64,000 bases of DNA, taken from assembly GCA_019448385.1 (NCBI GenBank), contig JAGTXO010000045.1, positions 1 to 64,000 on the forward strand. Reading direction: 5' to 3'. Every line of letters begins with the position of its first letter. The stretch's first letter is position 1. This stretch comes from Diacronema lutheri (Eukaryota > Haptophyta > Pavlovophyceae > Pavlovales > Pavlovaceae). The notes under the pieces are model-generated. The model made no database searches. It had not been told where the DNA came from and saw only the letters and a list, made by a program, of their open reading frames with translations. Below, one piece after another: positions 43,458 to 51,965 of the stretch. A program made the translations under genes and the position numbers.

Positions 43458-46400
43458 TCACTGTCCCGTCGCCTCGCAGCAGCCAAGGCGGCCAGTCGGC
43501 TGCCGGTGCGACGCAGCCACGGCGACGAGCCAGCGCGCGTGCAGCAGCTCCGCGACCGCCCCGCGCTGCCGCAAGCTCGCCACGCCGCTGCTGCCATCCG
43601 CGGTCGGCGCGCCGAGCGCCCATGCGTCCACCTGGCATGCCGCGTCCGCAGAGCCGCGGCCGGTGAGCGCCCGGCCGGCGGACGGCGCTCGCCGCACGCG
43701 CACGTCGGAAGCGGGGGCGCGCAGCCGCTCGGCGGCGGGCGCGGTCGCGCCGACGCCGCTCGCGATGGGCGCAGGACGCGCCGACAGCCGCAGCGGCCCC
43801 TCGACTGGTGGCACTGCCGGCTCGGCCGTCGGCGGCGGAGGCGGCGCAGTCGCTGCGCGCGCGCCGGGCACGCGCGCTCTCGCGGGGCTCGCGTGCGGCA
43901 CGATGCGCGCCCCCGTCTTTGCGATGAACAGACCTTGGGAAGGGCAATGGCCGTCGGGTGGCGCGGCTGCCGCGGCCATGGCCGCAGGGACGGGAGCGGG
44001 TATGCTTGGCGATGCGAGCGGCGGCGTGGGCGGCGCGGCTGCTGCAACGGGCGTAGCCATGCTCGGCGAGGCGAGGGCATGCGCGAGCGTGCTCGCTGCC
44101 ATCTGCGGTTGCAACTGCGGCGGCTGCTGGGGCTGTGGCTGCTGCAGCAACTGCGGCTGTGCCGCCGTGCTCGCTGCCATCTGTGGTTGCGGCTGCGGTG
44201 GCTGCTGCGGCTGTGGCTGCTGCAGCAACTGCGGCTGTGCCGCCCTGTGCGAAGTTGCACGCGCCCTTGTTGTGCTGCGCGCAGCAGCGCTTGCCGCCTT
44301 CGCGCACCGGCCAGAGCCATGCTGTAACGGCCCATGCTGTAACGGTCCGGCCGGCGCGCATGGCGCCGCGAGCGGAAAGGCGCGAGCGGCCGCTGCTGCC
44401 GATGCGGGCGCCTGCGGGGCGGAGGCGGCCGTTACGCGCGGGCAGGCCGTTACGCGCGGGCAGGCCGTTACGCGCGGGCAGGCCGTTACGCGCGGGCAGG
44501 CCGTTACGCGCGGGCAGGACGTGCACGCGCCGCTTGCCGGCGCCGCGCCTGCCGCGCGCGCCGCGGCCGCCGCCTCCGCGGCGAGCGCTGCGGCGACCGC
44601 CGCGACAGCGGCAGCCGCCTCTTCAGCCTCCTCCGCCTCCGCCACGGCCCTCGCCACGGCCTTCGCCTCCGCCGCCTCCGCCGCGGCCTTCGCCTCCGCC
44701 GCCGCAGTCGACACACGCTCCAACCGGCGCGCAGCGCGCGCGCTCAGCCGCGCTGCGCCGGCGCGCGACGCGCCGACTGCGCGCGCGCGCGCCGGCGCGA
44801 AAGCGCGAAGGAGCTCGTCTAGCCCCTCTTGCTCGTCCGGCCCCTCGTGCTCGTCCAGCCCCTCGTGCTCGTCCGGCCCCTCGTGCTCGTCTAGCCCCTC
44901 GTGCTCGTCCGGCCCCTCGTGCTCGTCCGGCCCCTCGTGCTCGTCGCTGCCGTCCGCGCTCTCGCGCCGCGCCTCTGCAGCGCCGCGCGCCGCGAGCTCC
45001 GACGAGCGCCCGCCCGCCCCTTCCGCCGCCTCGCGCGCGCTATCGCAATTGGGCGGTTGGGGGATGCGCGTAGGTACGGCGGTTGGCGGCAGCGGTGGAA
45101 CGATGGGCGACGATTCCCCACTGGCGAGCGGTGGCGCCGCGCTCGCGCGCACGTGTCGCACGCCGCCGCCGACGACGTCATCACCGATACCGCCGCCACC
45201 GCCACCGCCACCGCCACCGCCGCATCGTGCAGGTGGCGGGCCGCACCTGCCGCGGGCGTCCGCTACGCACGGCACCTCCGCGCCCGGTGAGCTGAGCGGC
45301 GAGGGCATGCGCGTGTCCGCCAAGTGTGTGCGCTCGCGTGCGGACGCTGCGGTGCTGCACTCGCTCGAGCATTCCGACGCTTCGGCGGAGGCGGAGGCGA
45401 CGGTTGCGCCGCGCACCGCGCGCCGTGCGCGCCCCGCCTGGCGCGCACGCGCCTCGTCGGCCGTCGCCTCAACGCCGCCATCGCTGGCTTCGGACGGCGC
45501 GAGCGACGCGCGGTGGCTGCGCACGCCGCTGCCCGCGCCCGACTCGCCGTCCGATTCGTCGCAGATCAGCGCGGCGGTTTCGGCGGTTTCGACGGTTTCG
45601 GCGGTAACGGCATGCATGCGTCCCCGCTCGCGCGCGCCGGCCGCAGCGTCGGGCGCTGGCGCGGCGGCAGGCGCAGGCGCGACGCTGTCGCTGCACGCGG
45701 TTGATGCGTCGCCCGCGCGCCCCTTGGCGCGCCGCCTGCGCGCGCGCTTGGCAACGGCCACCTCCTCGGCTGCTGAACCGCCATCGTTGGGCAGCGAACG
45801 GTGTCCGCCATCGTTGGGCAGCGAACGCTGTCCGCCATCGTTGAGCAAAGCGCCCGCTGCGCCCGACGCCACGTGCGCCGCCCGCTGCGCGCTCGGCGCG
45901 AAGCTCGGCGGCCGCACGTCGGCGCTCACAACGCGCACGACGCTTGGCGCAGCGGCCGCGCGCGCCGACGGCGGCGGCAGAGCGGGCACGAGCACGTGGC
46001 CCCATGCGCCAGACGCTTCGCCAAGCGCGAGCGCGCTCGCGTTGAGCGCGCTCGCGGCGGGCGTGCGGCACGGCTGCGGCTGCGCCCGGTGCGGGGGCGC
46101 CGACGTTTGCAGCGGCAGCGCTTGGCTCGAGCTTGGCGGGGGCGCGGCGGCGCGCATGGCGGGCGCGCGCTTGCCGGCAGCCGAAGCCGCGCGGCGCGTA
46201 GCGTGCGCCGGCGGCGCGCTCAGCGACACCGCCGCGCCCTCCGCCCCGGCGGCCGCGCTCGCGACCTCGTCCGGTTGTTCTGCGCGCGCGTCCGCGCAGC
46301 GCACGGCCGCATTCAGCGGTACATTGCCGTTCTGCTCGGATTGCTTGTCGCCCTCCTGCTCGCATTGCTCGTCGTCGTCCTGCTCGTTTTGAGCGCTCGC

Positions 46401-48755
46401 TTTGGAGACCGCGGCGAGCGCGTCGCTCGCGCTCACGCTGACCGCCGAGACCGTCCTCGTCTCGCCCTCGCGCACCGCGGCGCGCAGCACGCTCGCGCGC
46501 TTGCGGCCGGAGCGCGAGGCGAGTGCGCGCACGCCCGGAGGCACGACCACGCGCCACGCGCTTGCAGGCCCGGGCGGCGCGCGTGCGGCGAGCGGCGAGC
46601 GGCGCGCGGCCTGTGCGCGCGCGTCGGGCGCAGGTGCGGGCGCGGACGGAGCGCTGCTCGCGGCGCGCGACACCTGCGCGTCCTCTGCCGCCGCGTGCGA
46701 TTGGCTTGGCGAGCCGGACGGCCCCTCGCCGGACGGCCCCTCACCGGACAGCCCCTCACCGGACGCGACGCCCGCACCAGCACCGCCGCCGTCGCGCGGC
46801 CGCGCGCCGCTCGCGCCGGCGCCGCCGGTGGGCCGCGCAGGCCGCGCCGCGCTCGCCTCCGCCTCGCTCCCCTCGCCCTCTGAAACGTCCGCCATCGTTG
46901 CCAGTCGGAGCGAGCCAATAGCGCCGCCATGGCTGAGTGCCGGTCCGCTCGTGCCGAGCGCGAGACGCCCCCGCGCGTGCCCGGGCCACGGCCCAGGGAT
47001 GCTCGGCAGCACCGCGTTGAGCAGCTCGCTGCCGTACGCGCCGCCGCCACCGCCGCCGCTCGCGCCGCGCGCGCCGCGCGCGCCGTTGGTAAGCGGCGGC
47101 GTCCGCGGCGCGCTCGCGGTGAAGTCGGGGGGCCCGCCGCCAGCGCGCTGGCCGTGCGGGGCAACAACTGCGCCGCGCGCGCGCGCGCGCGCGTGCAGCC
47201 GCGCGCTCCGCTTGGGCGAGGGCGAGCTGGCGTGCCCGCCGCCATGCGCGCCGCCGTGCGCGCCGCCGCCGCGTGCGGAACATGAGGAGCGCGCGGACGA
47301 CGAGGCGTCATCCGAGTCCGCGGCGGAGAGGTCGGTCGAGCTGGCCGAGTCGGACGCCGCCTCCTCCTCCTCGCCCTCGCCCTCGCCATCGCTCTCGCCC
47401 TCGCCCTCGTCGACGCGCGCGCCGCTCGCGCCACTGGGCGCCCGGCCCGCGCGCTCGGCGCGCAAGCTGCACCGCCGCCTTCCGCGCGTGTGCGCCAACA
47501 AGACGGCCGTCGCCACGTCGGTCGGCGCGACGCTGCTCAACGCCATCGGCGCGCGCGCGGGCGCGGCGGGCGCGACGACGGGCGTAGCAGCCGCCGGCGC
47601 GGGAGGCCACGTGCGCGCGCCGCGCGCCGCTGGCAGCGCGGCGCTGTGCGGCACGCGCTTGGCCTCGGCCGCGCCGACCGGTGCAGGCGCGTGCGCGCGG
47701 CCCTTGCCGATCGCTGCGATGCGCGCGGGCGCGCCCGTGGCCTCGTCCTCCTCCGCCGTGCTCGCGACGCTCGCCGCGTAGCTTGCGCTCACCGCGTCAG
47801 CGATGGTGGCGGCGGTGGTGGCGGCGGTGGTGGCGGCGGCGGTGGCGGAGGCGGCGGCGGAGGCGGTGTGCGAGGGTGGTGCGGGCGCGGGCGGAGGCGG
47901 CGGAGGCGGCGGCGGCGGCGGCGGCGCACGTGGCGCAGTCGCGTCCGCGGCGGCGGTGTCGCCGTGGGCGAGCGCCGGCCCGGCGACAGGTGTCGCCCCG
48001 GCGCAAGCGCCGACAGCCATAATTGGCGCGCTCGCTGCCGAGGCGGGAGCATGGTGGCATGGCGCGTCCGAGGCGCCGTCCGCGCGCGGCTCGCCGGCGC
48101 CTGCGGCGCGTGCTGCCGGCGGGAGCATGGCGGCGCGATGCGAGCGCGTCGGCGCCGCGTGCGCGTTGCCGGCCGGCGCCACCGCCGCGCCGGCCAAGGC
48201 CGCACCGCCGCCGTCGCGCGCAGCCGCCGCCCTGCGAGCTGTGCTCGCGGCAGGCGCCGCGACCGAGCTGCGCGCCAAGGCCAATGCGTCCGCAGGGCGC
48301 GCGGGCGTGCTCGTCACCAACGCCGCGCCCACGTGCGCGCCTGAGGCGCGCTCGCCGAGCGGCGCGCGGCAGAGCGGGGCCAGGACGATGACGGCGCCTT
48401 GCATACGACCGTAGAGCGCGCACTCGAAGTGGTGCTCGCCCTCGTGCGCAAAGCGGTGGGTGAAGCGCGCGCCATGCTCGAGGAGCGCGGACATGAACTC
48501 GCCGGCGCCCGCGTCCTCCGCCGCCGCCGCCGCATCCGCCGCCGCCAGCTCGCCGTCGGCGCACGCCGCACCGCCCACACGCGGCGCGTCCGTGCCCGCG
48601 ATCACGTGCCCGAGCCTGCCAACGACCTCCCAGGTGACGGTCCCGCCGGCGCGCACGCAAACGCGCGCGGGCTTGAACGTGGTGTCGCTCACGCGCACGC
48701 GCACCTCCGCCTGCGGCTCCCGCGACCCGCCCTCGTCCGCCACGACGGCGGGCAT
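43458..48755 (-). CDS. Giant low-complexity protein with N-terminal cupredoxin-like domain
   Basis: One uninterrupted frame of 1765 residues from ATG 48755. Residues about 16-125 are a plastocyanin/azurin-like fold: 'VRVSDTTFKPARVCVRAGGT', 'VTWEVVGRLGHVIAG', 'RFTHRFAHEGEHHFECALYG', 'RMQGAVIVL'. His50, Cys112 and Met118 sit where copper ligands belong, but the second His (C-x2-H) is Tyr115, so classic type 1 copper binding is doubtful. The remaining 1600 or so residues are Ala/Ser/Pro/Gly-rich and disordered, with in-frame repeats: 'DEHEGP', 'CPRVTA', 'QPQLLQQPQPQQPPQ', 'SLPNDGGHR'. There is no signal peptide. All internal tandem repeats are multiples of three, which favours a real coding sequence; still, part of the length could hide introns. 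Confidence 0.6.
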   Translation of the reverse strand: MPAVVADEGGSREPQAEVRVRVSDTTFKPARVCVRAGGTVTWEVVGRLGHVIAGTDAPRVGGAACADGELAAADAAAAAEDAGAGEFMSALLEHGARFTHRFAHEGEHHFECALYGRMQGAVIVLAPLCRAPLGERASGAHVGAALVTSTPARPADALALARSSVAAPAASTARRAAAARDGGGAALAGAAVAPAGNAHAAPTRSHRAAMLPPAARAAGAGEPRADGASDAPCHHAPASAASAPIMAVGACAGATPVAGPALAHGDTAAADATAPRAPPPPPPPPPPPPAPAPPSHTASAAASATAAATTAATTAATIADAVSASYAASVASTAEEDEATGAPARIAAIGKGRAHAPAPVGAAEAKRVPHSAALPAARGARTWPPAPAAATPVVAPAAPARAPMALSSVAPTDVATAVLLAHTRGRRRCSLRAERAGRAPSGASGARVDEGEGESDGEGEGEEEEAASDSASSTDLSAADSDDASSSARSSCSARGGGAHGGAHGGGHASSPSPKRSARLHARARARGAVVAPHGQRAGGGPPDFTASAPRTPPLTNGARGARGASGGGGGGAYGSELLNAVLPSIPGPWPGHARGRLALGTSGPALSHGGAIGSLRLATMADVSEGEGSEAEASAARPARPTGGAGASGARPRDGGGAGAGVASGEGLSGEGPSGEGPSGSPSQSHAAAEDAQVSRAASSAPSAPAPAPDARAQAARRSPLAARAPPGPASAWRVVVPPGVRALASRSGRKRASVLRAAVREGETRTVSAVSVSASDALAAVSKASAQNEQDDDEQCEQEGDKQSEQNGNVPLNAAVRCADARAEQPDEVASAAAGAEGAAVSLSAPPAHATRRAASAAGKRAPAMRAAAPPPSSSQALPLQTSAPPHRAQPQPCRTPAASALNASALALGEASGAWGHVLVPALPPPSARAAAAPSVVRVVSADVRPPSFAPSAQRAAHVASGAAGALLNDGGQRSLPNDGGHRSLPNDGGSAAEEVAVAKRARRRRAKGRAGDASTACSDSVAPAPAAAPAPDAAAGARERGRMHAVTAETVETAETAALICDESDGESGAGSGVRSHRASLAPSEASDGGVEATADEARARQAGRARRAVRGATVASASAEASECSSECSTAASARERTHLADTRMPSPLSSPGAEVPCVADARGRCGPPPARCGGGGGGGGGGGIGDDVVGGGVRHVRASAAPPLASGESSPIVPPLPPTAVPTRIPQPPNCDSAREAAEGAGGRSSELAARGAAEARRESADGSDEHEGPDEHEGPDEHEGLDEHEGPDEHEGLDEHEGPDEQEGLDELLRAFAPARARAVGASRAGAARLSARAARRLERVSTAAAEAKAAAEAAEAKAVARAVAEAEEAEEAAAAVAAVAAALAAEAAAAARAAGAAPASGACTSCPRVTACPRVTACPRVTACPRVTACPRVTAASAPQAPASAAAAARAFPLAAPCAPAGPLQHGPLQHGSGRCAKAASAAARSTTRARATSHRAAQPQLLQQPQPQQPPQPQPQMAASTAAQPQLLQQPQPQQPPQLQPQMAASTLAHALASPSMATPVAAAAPPTPPLASPSIPAPVPAAMAAAAAPPDGHCPSQGLFIAKTGARIVPHASPARARVPGARAATAPPPPPTAEPAVPPVEGPLRLSARPAPIASGVGATAPAAERLRAPASDVRVRRAPSAGRALTGRGSADAACQVDAWALGAPTADGSSGVASLRQRGAVAELLHARWLVAVAASHRQPTGRLGCCEATGQ
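44095..44260. repeat. 75-bp tandem duplication (Gln/Pro-rich coding)
   Basis: Two copies of a GCTGCGGCTGTGGCTGCTGC-type unit, reading 'QPQLLQQPQPQQPPQ' on the minus strand inside the cupredoxin gene. Confidence 0.8.
44432..44522. repeat. 18-bp tandem repeat GTTACGCGCGGGCAGGCC, about 5 copies
   Basis: Almost perfect copies, in frame on the minus strand as 'ACPRVT' repeats within the cupredoxin gene. The near identity indicates recent expansion. Confidence 0.9.
44812..44945. repeat. 18-bp tandem repeat, about 7 copies (Asp-Glu-His-Glu-Gly repeats)
   Basis: Units CTCGTGCTCGTCCGGCCC and CTCGTGCTCGTCTAGCCC alternate and read 'DEHEGP' or 'DEHEGL' on the minus strand. Higher-order alternation suggests a 36-bp unit was itself duplicated. 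Confidence 0.9.
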
Positions 48756-48859
48756 GGCTGCCAAACCGCCTTTTAGTAGATGAGCTCGGTCAAAAGGACA
48801 GAGGTCAAAAGGACACCCCCGCCATCGTGCATGCCGGACGCGGCGGGAAGGGCGCGCCG
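48756..48859. promoter_or_regulatory. Divergent promoter with two 13-bp direct repeats
   Basis: 104 bp between the cupredoxin and epsilon-tubulin start codons. GGTCAAAAGGACA occurs at 48788-48800 and again at 48803-48815, 15 bp apart, in otherwise unique sequence. No TATA box. Confidence 0.5.
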
Positions 48860-50603
48860 ATGCCGCGCGAGCTGATCACGATCCAGGTGGGGCAATGCGG
48901 CAACCAGGTGGGCGTGCGCTTCTGGGACCTGGCGCTGCGCGAACATGCCGCCGCCAACCCGCGCGCTGTCTTCGACGAGCCCCTCTCCTCCTTCTTCCGC
49001 AACGTTGACTCGCGGTACGACGACCCGCTTGAGCTGCCGCTCGGCGCGGGCGCAACGCCGATCCGAACGCTCAAGGCGCGCGCAGTGCTCGTAGACATGG
49101 AGGAGGGCGTGATCTCGCAGCTCGAGCGCGGCCCCCTCGCCGACCTTTTCGACGCGCGCCAGCGCGTCACGTCGCACGCGGGCGCGGGCAACAACTGGGC
49201 GCACGGCCACGCGGTCGACGGCCCGCGGCACGCGGACGAACTGCTCGAAGTGGTGCGGCGTGCGGCCGAGTTCTGCGATTCGCTGCAGTGCTTTTCGCTC
49301 GTCCACTCGCTCGGCGGCGGCACCGGCTCCGGCGTCGGCACGTTCCTTCTCCCGCTGCTCGCCGACCACTTTCCCGGAACCTTCCGCTTCGTCACGTGCC
49401 TGCTGCCGGGCGCGGACGACGACGTGATCACGTCGCCGTACAACACGCTGCTCGCGCTCGACCAGCTGATTGACCACGCCGATTGCGTGCTCCCTGCCGA
49501 CAACGGCGCCCTCGCCCACATCTGCGCGCGCGCGCGCGGCGGCGGGCGCGGCAGCGCAGGCGCCGCCGCGGCCGGCGCCGACCGCACGGCCGGGGCCGAC
49601 GGCCTGAGCACCGTCGCGAACGGCGGGCAGCCGGGCGCAAAGCTGCGCGCGTTTGACGAGGCGAACAACGTGGTGGGCGCGCTTCTGTCCAACCTCACCG
49701 CCGGCATGCGCTTCGAGGGGAGTGTCAACGTGGATTTAAATGAGATCACCACCAACCTTGTGCCGGTGGGGGCCGTCCGTCTGCCTTCGCCCCGTCTGCC
49801 ACCACCCACGCCCCGCGCGCCTGCTCGGCGCTGGCCACGCGCAAGCTGGCATGCCCCGCGCGGCGCCCATCGACGTGCGCGGCACGTGCGCGTGCACGGA
49901 GTACCGCCGGGCGTCGCGCGCGTTAGACGGAGCCATCCTGGCGCTCCCCACCGACAACGCGCGGTGCCCTTGCCCCTGCCTGCCCTGCCCGTCGTGCCCA
50001 CGCACTGCCCCGCTACCCCGCCCCGCCCGCGCGCAGTTCCCCCGCCTTCATTTCCTCCTAGCAGCGATGGCGCCCTTCTCCGCGCCGCGCACTGCGCCTT
50101 CGTCCGCCTCGAGCATTGACGCGCTCTTCACCGACGCGTTCGCCAAGGAGTCGCTGCTTCTCGACATCCGCCGGCCGTCGCTCGCGCTCTCGGCCGCGAA
50201 GACGCTCGCCGCCGCCGCGCTCGTGCGGGGCGACGTCGCGATCTCCGACGTGTCGCGCAACCTCGCGAGGCTCACGCCCGCACTCGACATGGCGCACTGG
50301 AACGAGTGCGGTTTTAAAATCGGGCTCTGCCGCGTGTCGCCCGCGTCTCAGCCGCACGCGCTGCTCGCGCTCGTCAATTCGACCGCGTTCGGTGCCGTCC
50401 TTGACGAGCAGCGTCGCCGCTTTGACCGACTGTACACGCGCAGGGCGCACGTGCATCACTACACGCAGTTCATCGAGCTCGAGCAGATGGAGCATGCGCG
50501 CGCCAATGTGGTCGATCTGATCGGCGAGTACGCTGCCGTGCAGAGCGCGCCGCCGCCCGCGCGCGTCGAGCTGCCGCTCGACCGAGCGATCGCGCTGCGC
50601 TAG
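48860..50603 (+). CDS. TUBE1: Epsilon-tubulin
   Basis: Two exons, 48860-49765 and 50037-50603, joined in phase (490 residues). The start 'MPRELITIQVGQCGNQVGV' is a tubulin N-terminus, 'SLGGGTGSGVGTF' is the GTP-binding signature, and 'FWDLALREHAAANP', 'SSFFRNVDSRYDD', 'LKARAVLVDMEEGVI', 'DDDVITSPYNTLLAL' and 'DLNEITTNLVPFPRLHFL' are specific to the epsilon class. A Gly/Ala insert (about residues 220-260) sits where epsilon-tubulins vary. Epsilon-tubulin is needed for triplet microtubules of centrioles and basal bodies, so the organism should build a flagellum at some stage. The upstream in-frame region from 48827 has no ATG with better context; 48860 is favoured. Confidence 0.95.
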
Positions 50604-50709
50604 AGCATTGAAGCCCAACTGGCCGCGCTGTATGTAGGACTGAGGACTCGGGGGGATTTAGTTCCGTCGCTTGCGGCGACAGGAGTCTGTCCCCGGCCCG
50701 GAACCGTTC

Positions 50710-51492
50710 TCACGTCATCGGCGCCTCCTCGTGCGCATGCACGCACTCGCGCGGTCGCTCGGGCTCGGGCTCGTCCCATGGCACCTCGTATTTTGTGACG
50801 CGCGGCTTGTCGTGCAGCACGTTGCGCACGACGCGCTCCAGCTCGACGACGTCGGGCGGGTTGTCGCGCAGCTCGGGGTCGTCGTACTCGTTGGACACGT
50901 AGTAACCGATTCGCACAAATTCCTTCTCCTTGTACAGGCACGAGAGGATGACGACCGTGACGCCGAGCAGGTCCTCGGGCGGGATTTTGGACGGGTCGGG
51001 CGCGTCCGCCTGTACGCGCGGCGTGTGCACGGCAGGCGAAGGCGCGTACCTGGCGTGAGCAGGGGGCCGCAGCGAAGCGCAGGGCGCTGGGCGCCTCCAG
51101 GGCGATGTGCTCGCGTGTGCTGCCCGCGCTGCGCGCCGCACCTGCACGACGATTTTGTAGGAGCCGACGTTGATCGGGCCGACGAGGACGCTGTCGAGCT
51201 CCTGGTCAAACTCTTCGCTCTCCGCCGAGCCCACGTACGTCACCTTCCATTCGATGTCTGCGGCGCGCCGCGCCGGAGAATTGCGGCGGCGAGGAACAGC
51301 GCGTGAACGTGCGCGCGCGGAGAGGCTGGTGCGCGCGCGCGCGCGCGCGCGCGTAGGGCGCAGGGCCAGGAGGCGCCGCGCACCGTCGCTGATCGCGGCC
51401 AGGCACTCGAAGGAGATCTCGAACTGGAGCGGGTTCTTGAAGGACGCAGGGTTGTCGAGCACCTGCACGCCCGTCACGTTGATGCACGCCAT
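50710..51492 (-). CDS. ASF1: Histone chaperone ASF1
   Basis: Three exons, 51492-51384, 51257-51142, 51009-50710, joined in phase (174 residues). Sequence follows the conserved ASF1 core: 'MACINVTGVQVLDNPASFKN', 'PLQFEISFECLAAI', 'DIEWKVTYVGSAESEEFDQE', 'LDSVLVGPINVGSYKIVVQ', 'DLLGVTVVILSCLYKEKEF', 'VRIGYYVSNEYDDPELR', 'KPRVTKYEVPWDE'. ASF1 binds H3-H4 dimers and hands them to CAF-1 or HIRA during replication and transcription. The C-terminal tail is very short and lacks the long acidic extension of yeast ASF1, as in animals and plants. Intron 1 carries a CG run. It converges on epsilon-tubulin with 106 bp between stops. Confidence 0.95.
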   Translation of the reverse strand: MACINVTGVQVLDNPASFKNPLQFEISFECLAAISDGARRLLALRPTRARARARTSLSARARSRAVPRRRNSPARRAADIEWKVTYVGSAESEEFDQELDSVLVGPINVGSYKIVVQVRRAARAAHASTSPWRRPAPCASLRPPAHARYAPSPAVHTPRVQADAPDPSKIPPEDLLGVTVVILSCLYKEKEFVRIGYYVSNEYDDPELRDNPPDVVELERVVRNVLHDKPRVTKYEVPWDEPEPERPRECVHAHEEAPMT

Positions 51493-51965
51493 CGAGGGGG
51501 CGAAGATGCGTGCGGCGGCGCGCGGCGAGTACGGGCGGCGTGCAAGGATGCACCGCGGCACGCGCCAGCGAGCTCGCTGACGGGAACGGAACGGCGGCGC
51601 CTTGTCGACGACCACGATGCCCGACAGGCCGTTGTCGAAATTCGCGCTCAAACAAAGCCTGCCGGAGAAAATCAGAACGATGGTGGCCACTGCTCTCGTC
51701 CGCACGAGACGAAGCGGCACCTTTTACACTCACAGAATGCGCGCAGGCAGATCGAGGAGCAGCGTGCGCGCATGCCGCGTGCCCCCTTGCTTAGGTGCTG
51801 GCGTTGACGTTGCTGGCGTCCGCTGTGCCCTTGCCTCTGCCTCGAGCCATGGTTGCATCCGAGTGATCCGACTTCGAATCAAATCGTTAGAGACTACAGC
51901 GCCAAGCTTGAGATGCTCTCCGAGTCGCGCACTTACTGACTGTTCGCCGAGCAGCAGCGCAAAGC
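51493..51965. other. Intergenic region between ASF1 start and threonine dehydratase stop
   Basis: About 470 bp between two genes on the same strand, the only tandem pair in the host part. It contains the ASF1 promoter and the dehydratase 3' UTR. The stretch 51650-51740 is locally less GC-rich. No further gene recognised. Confidence 0.5.
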
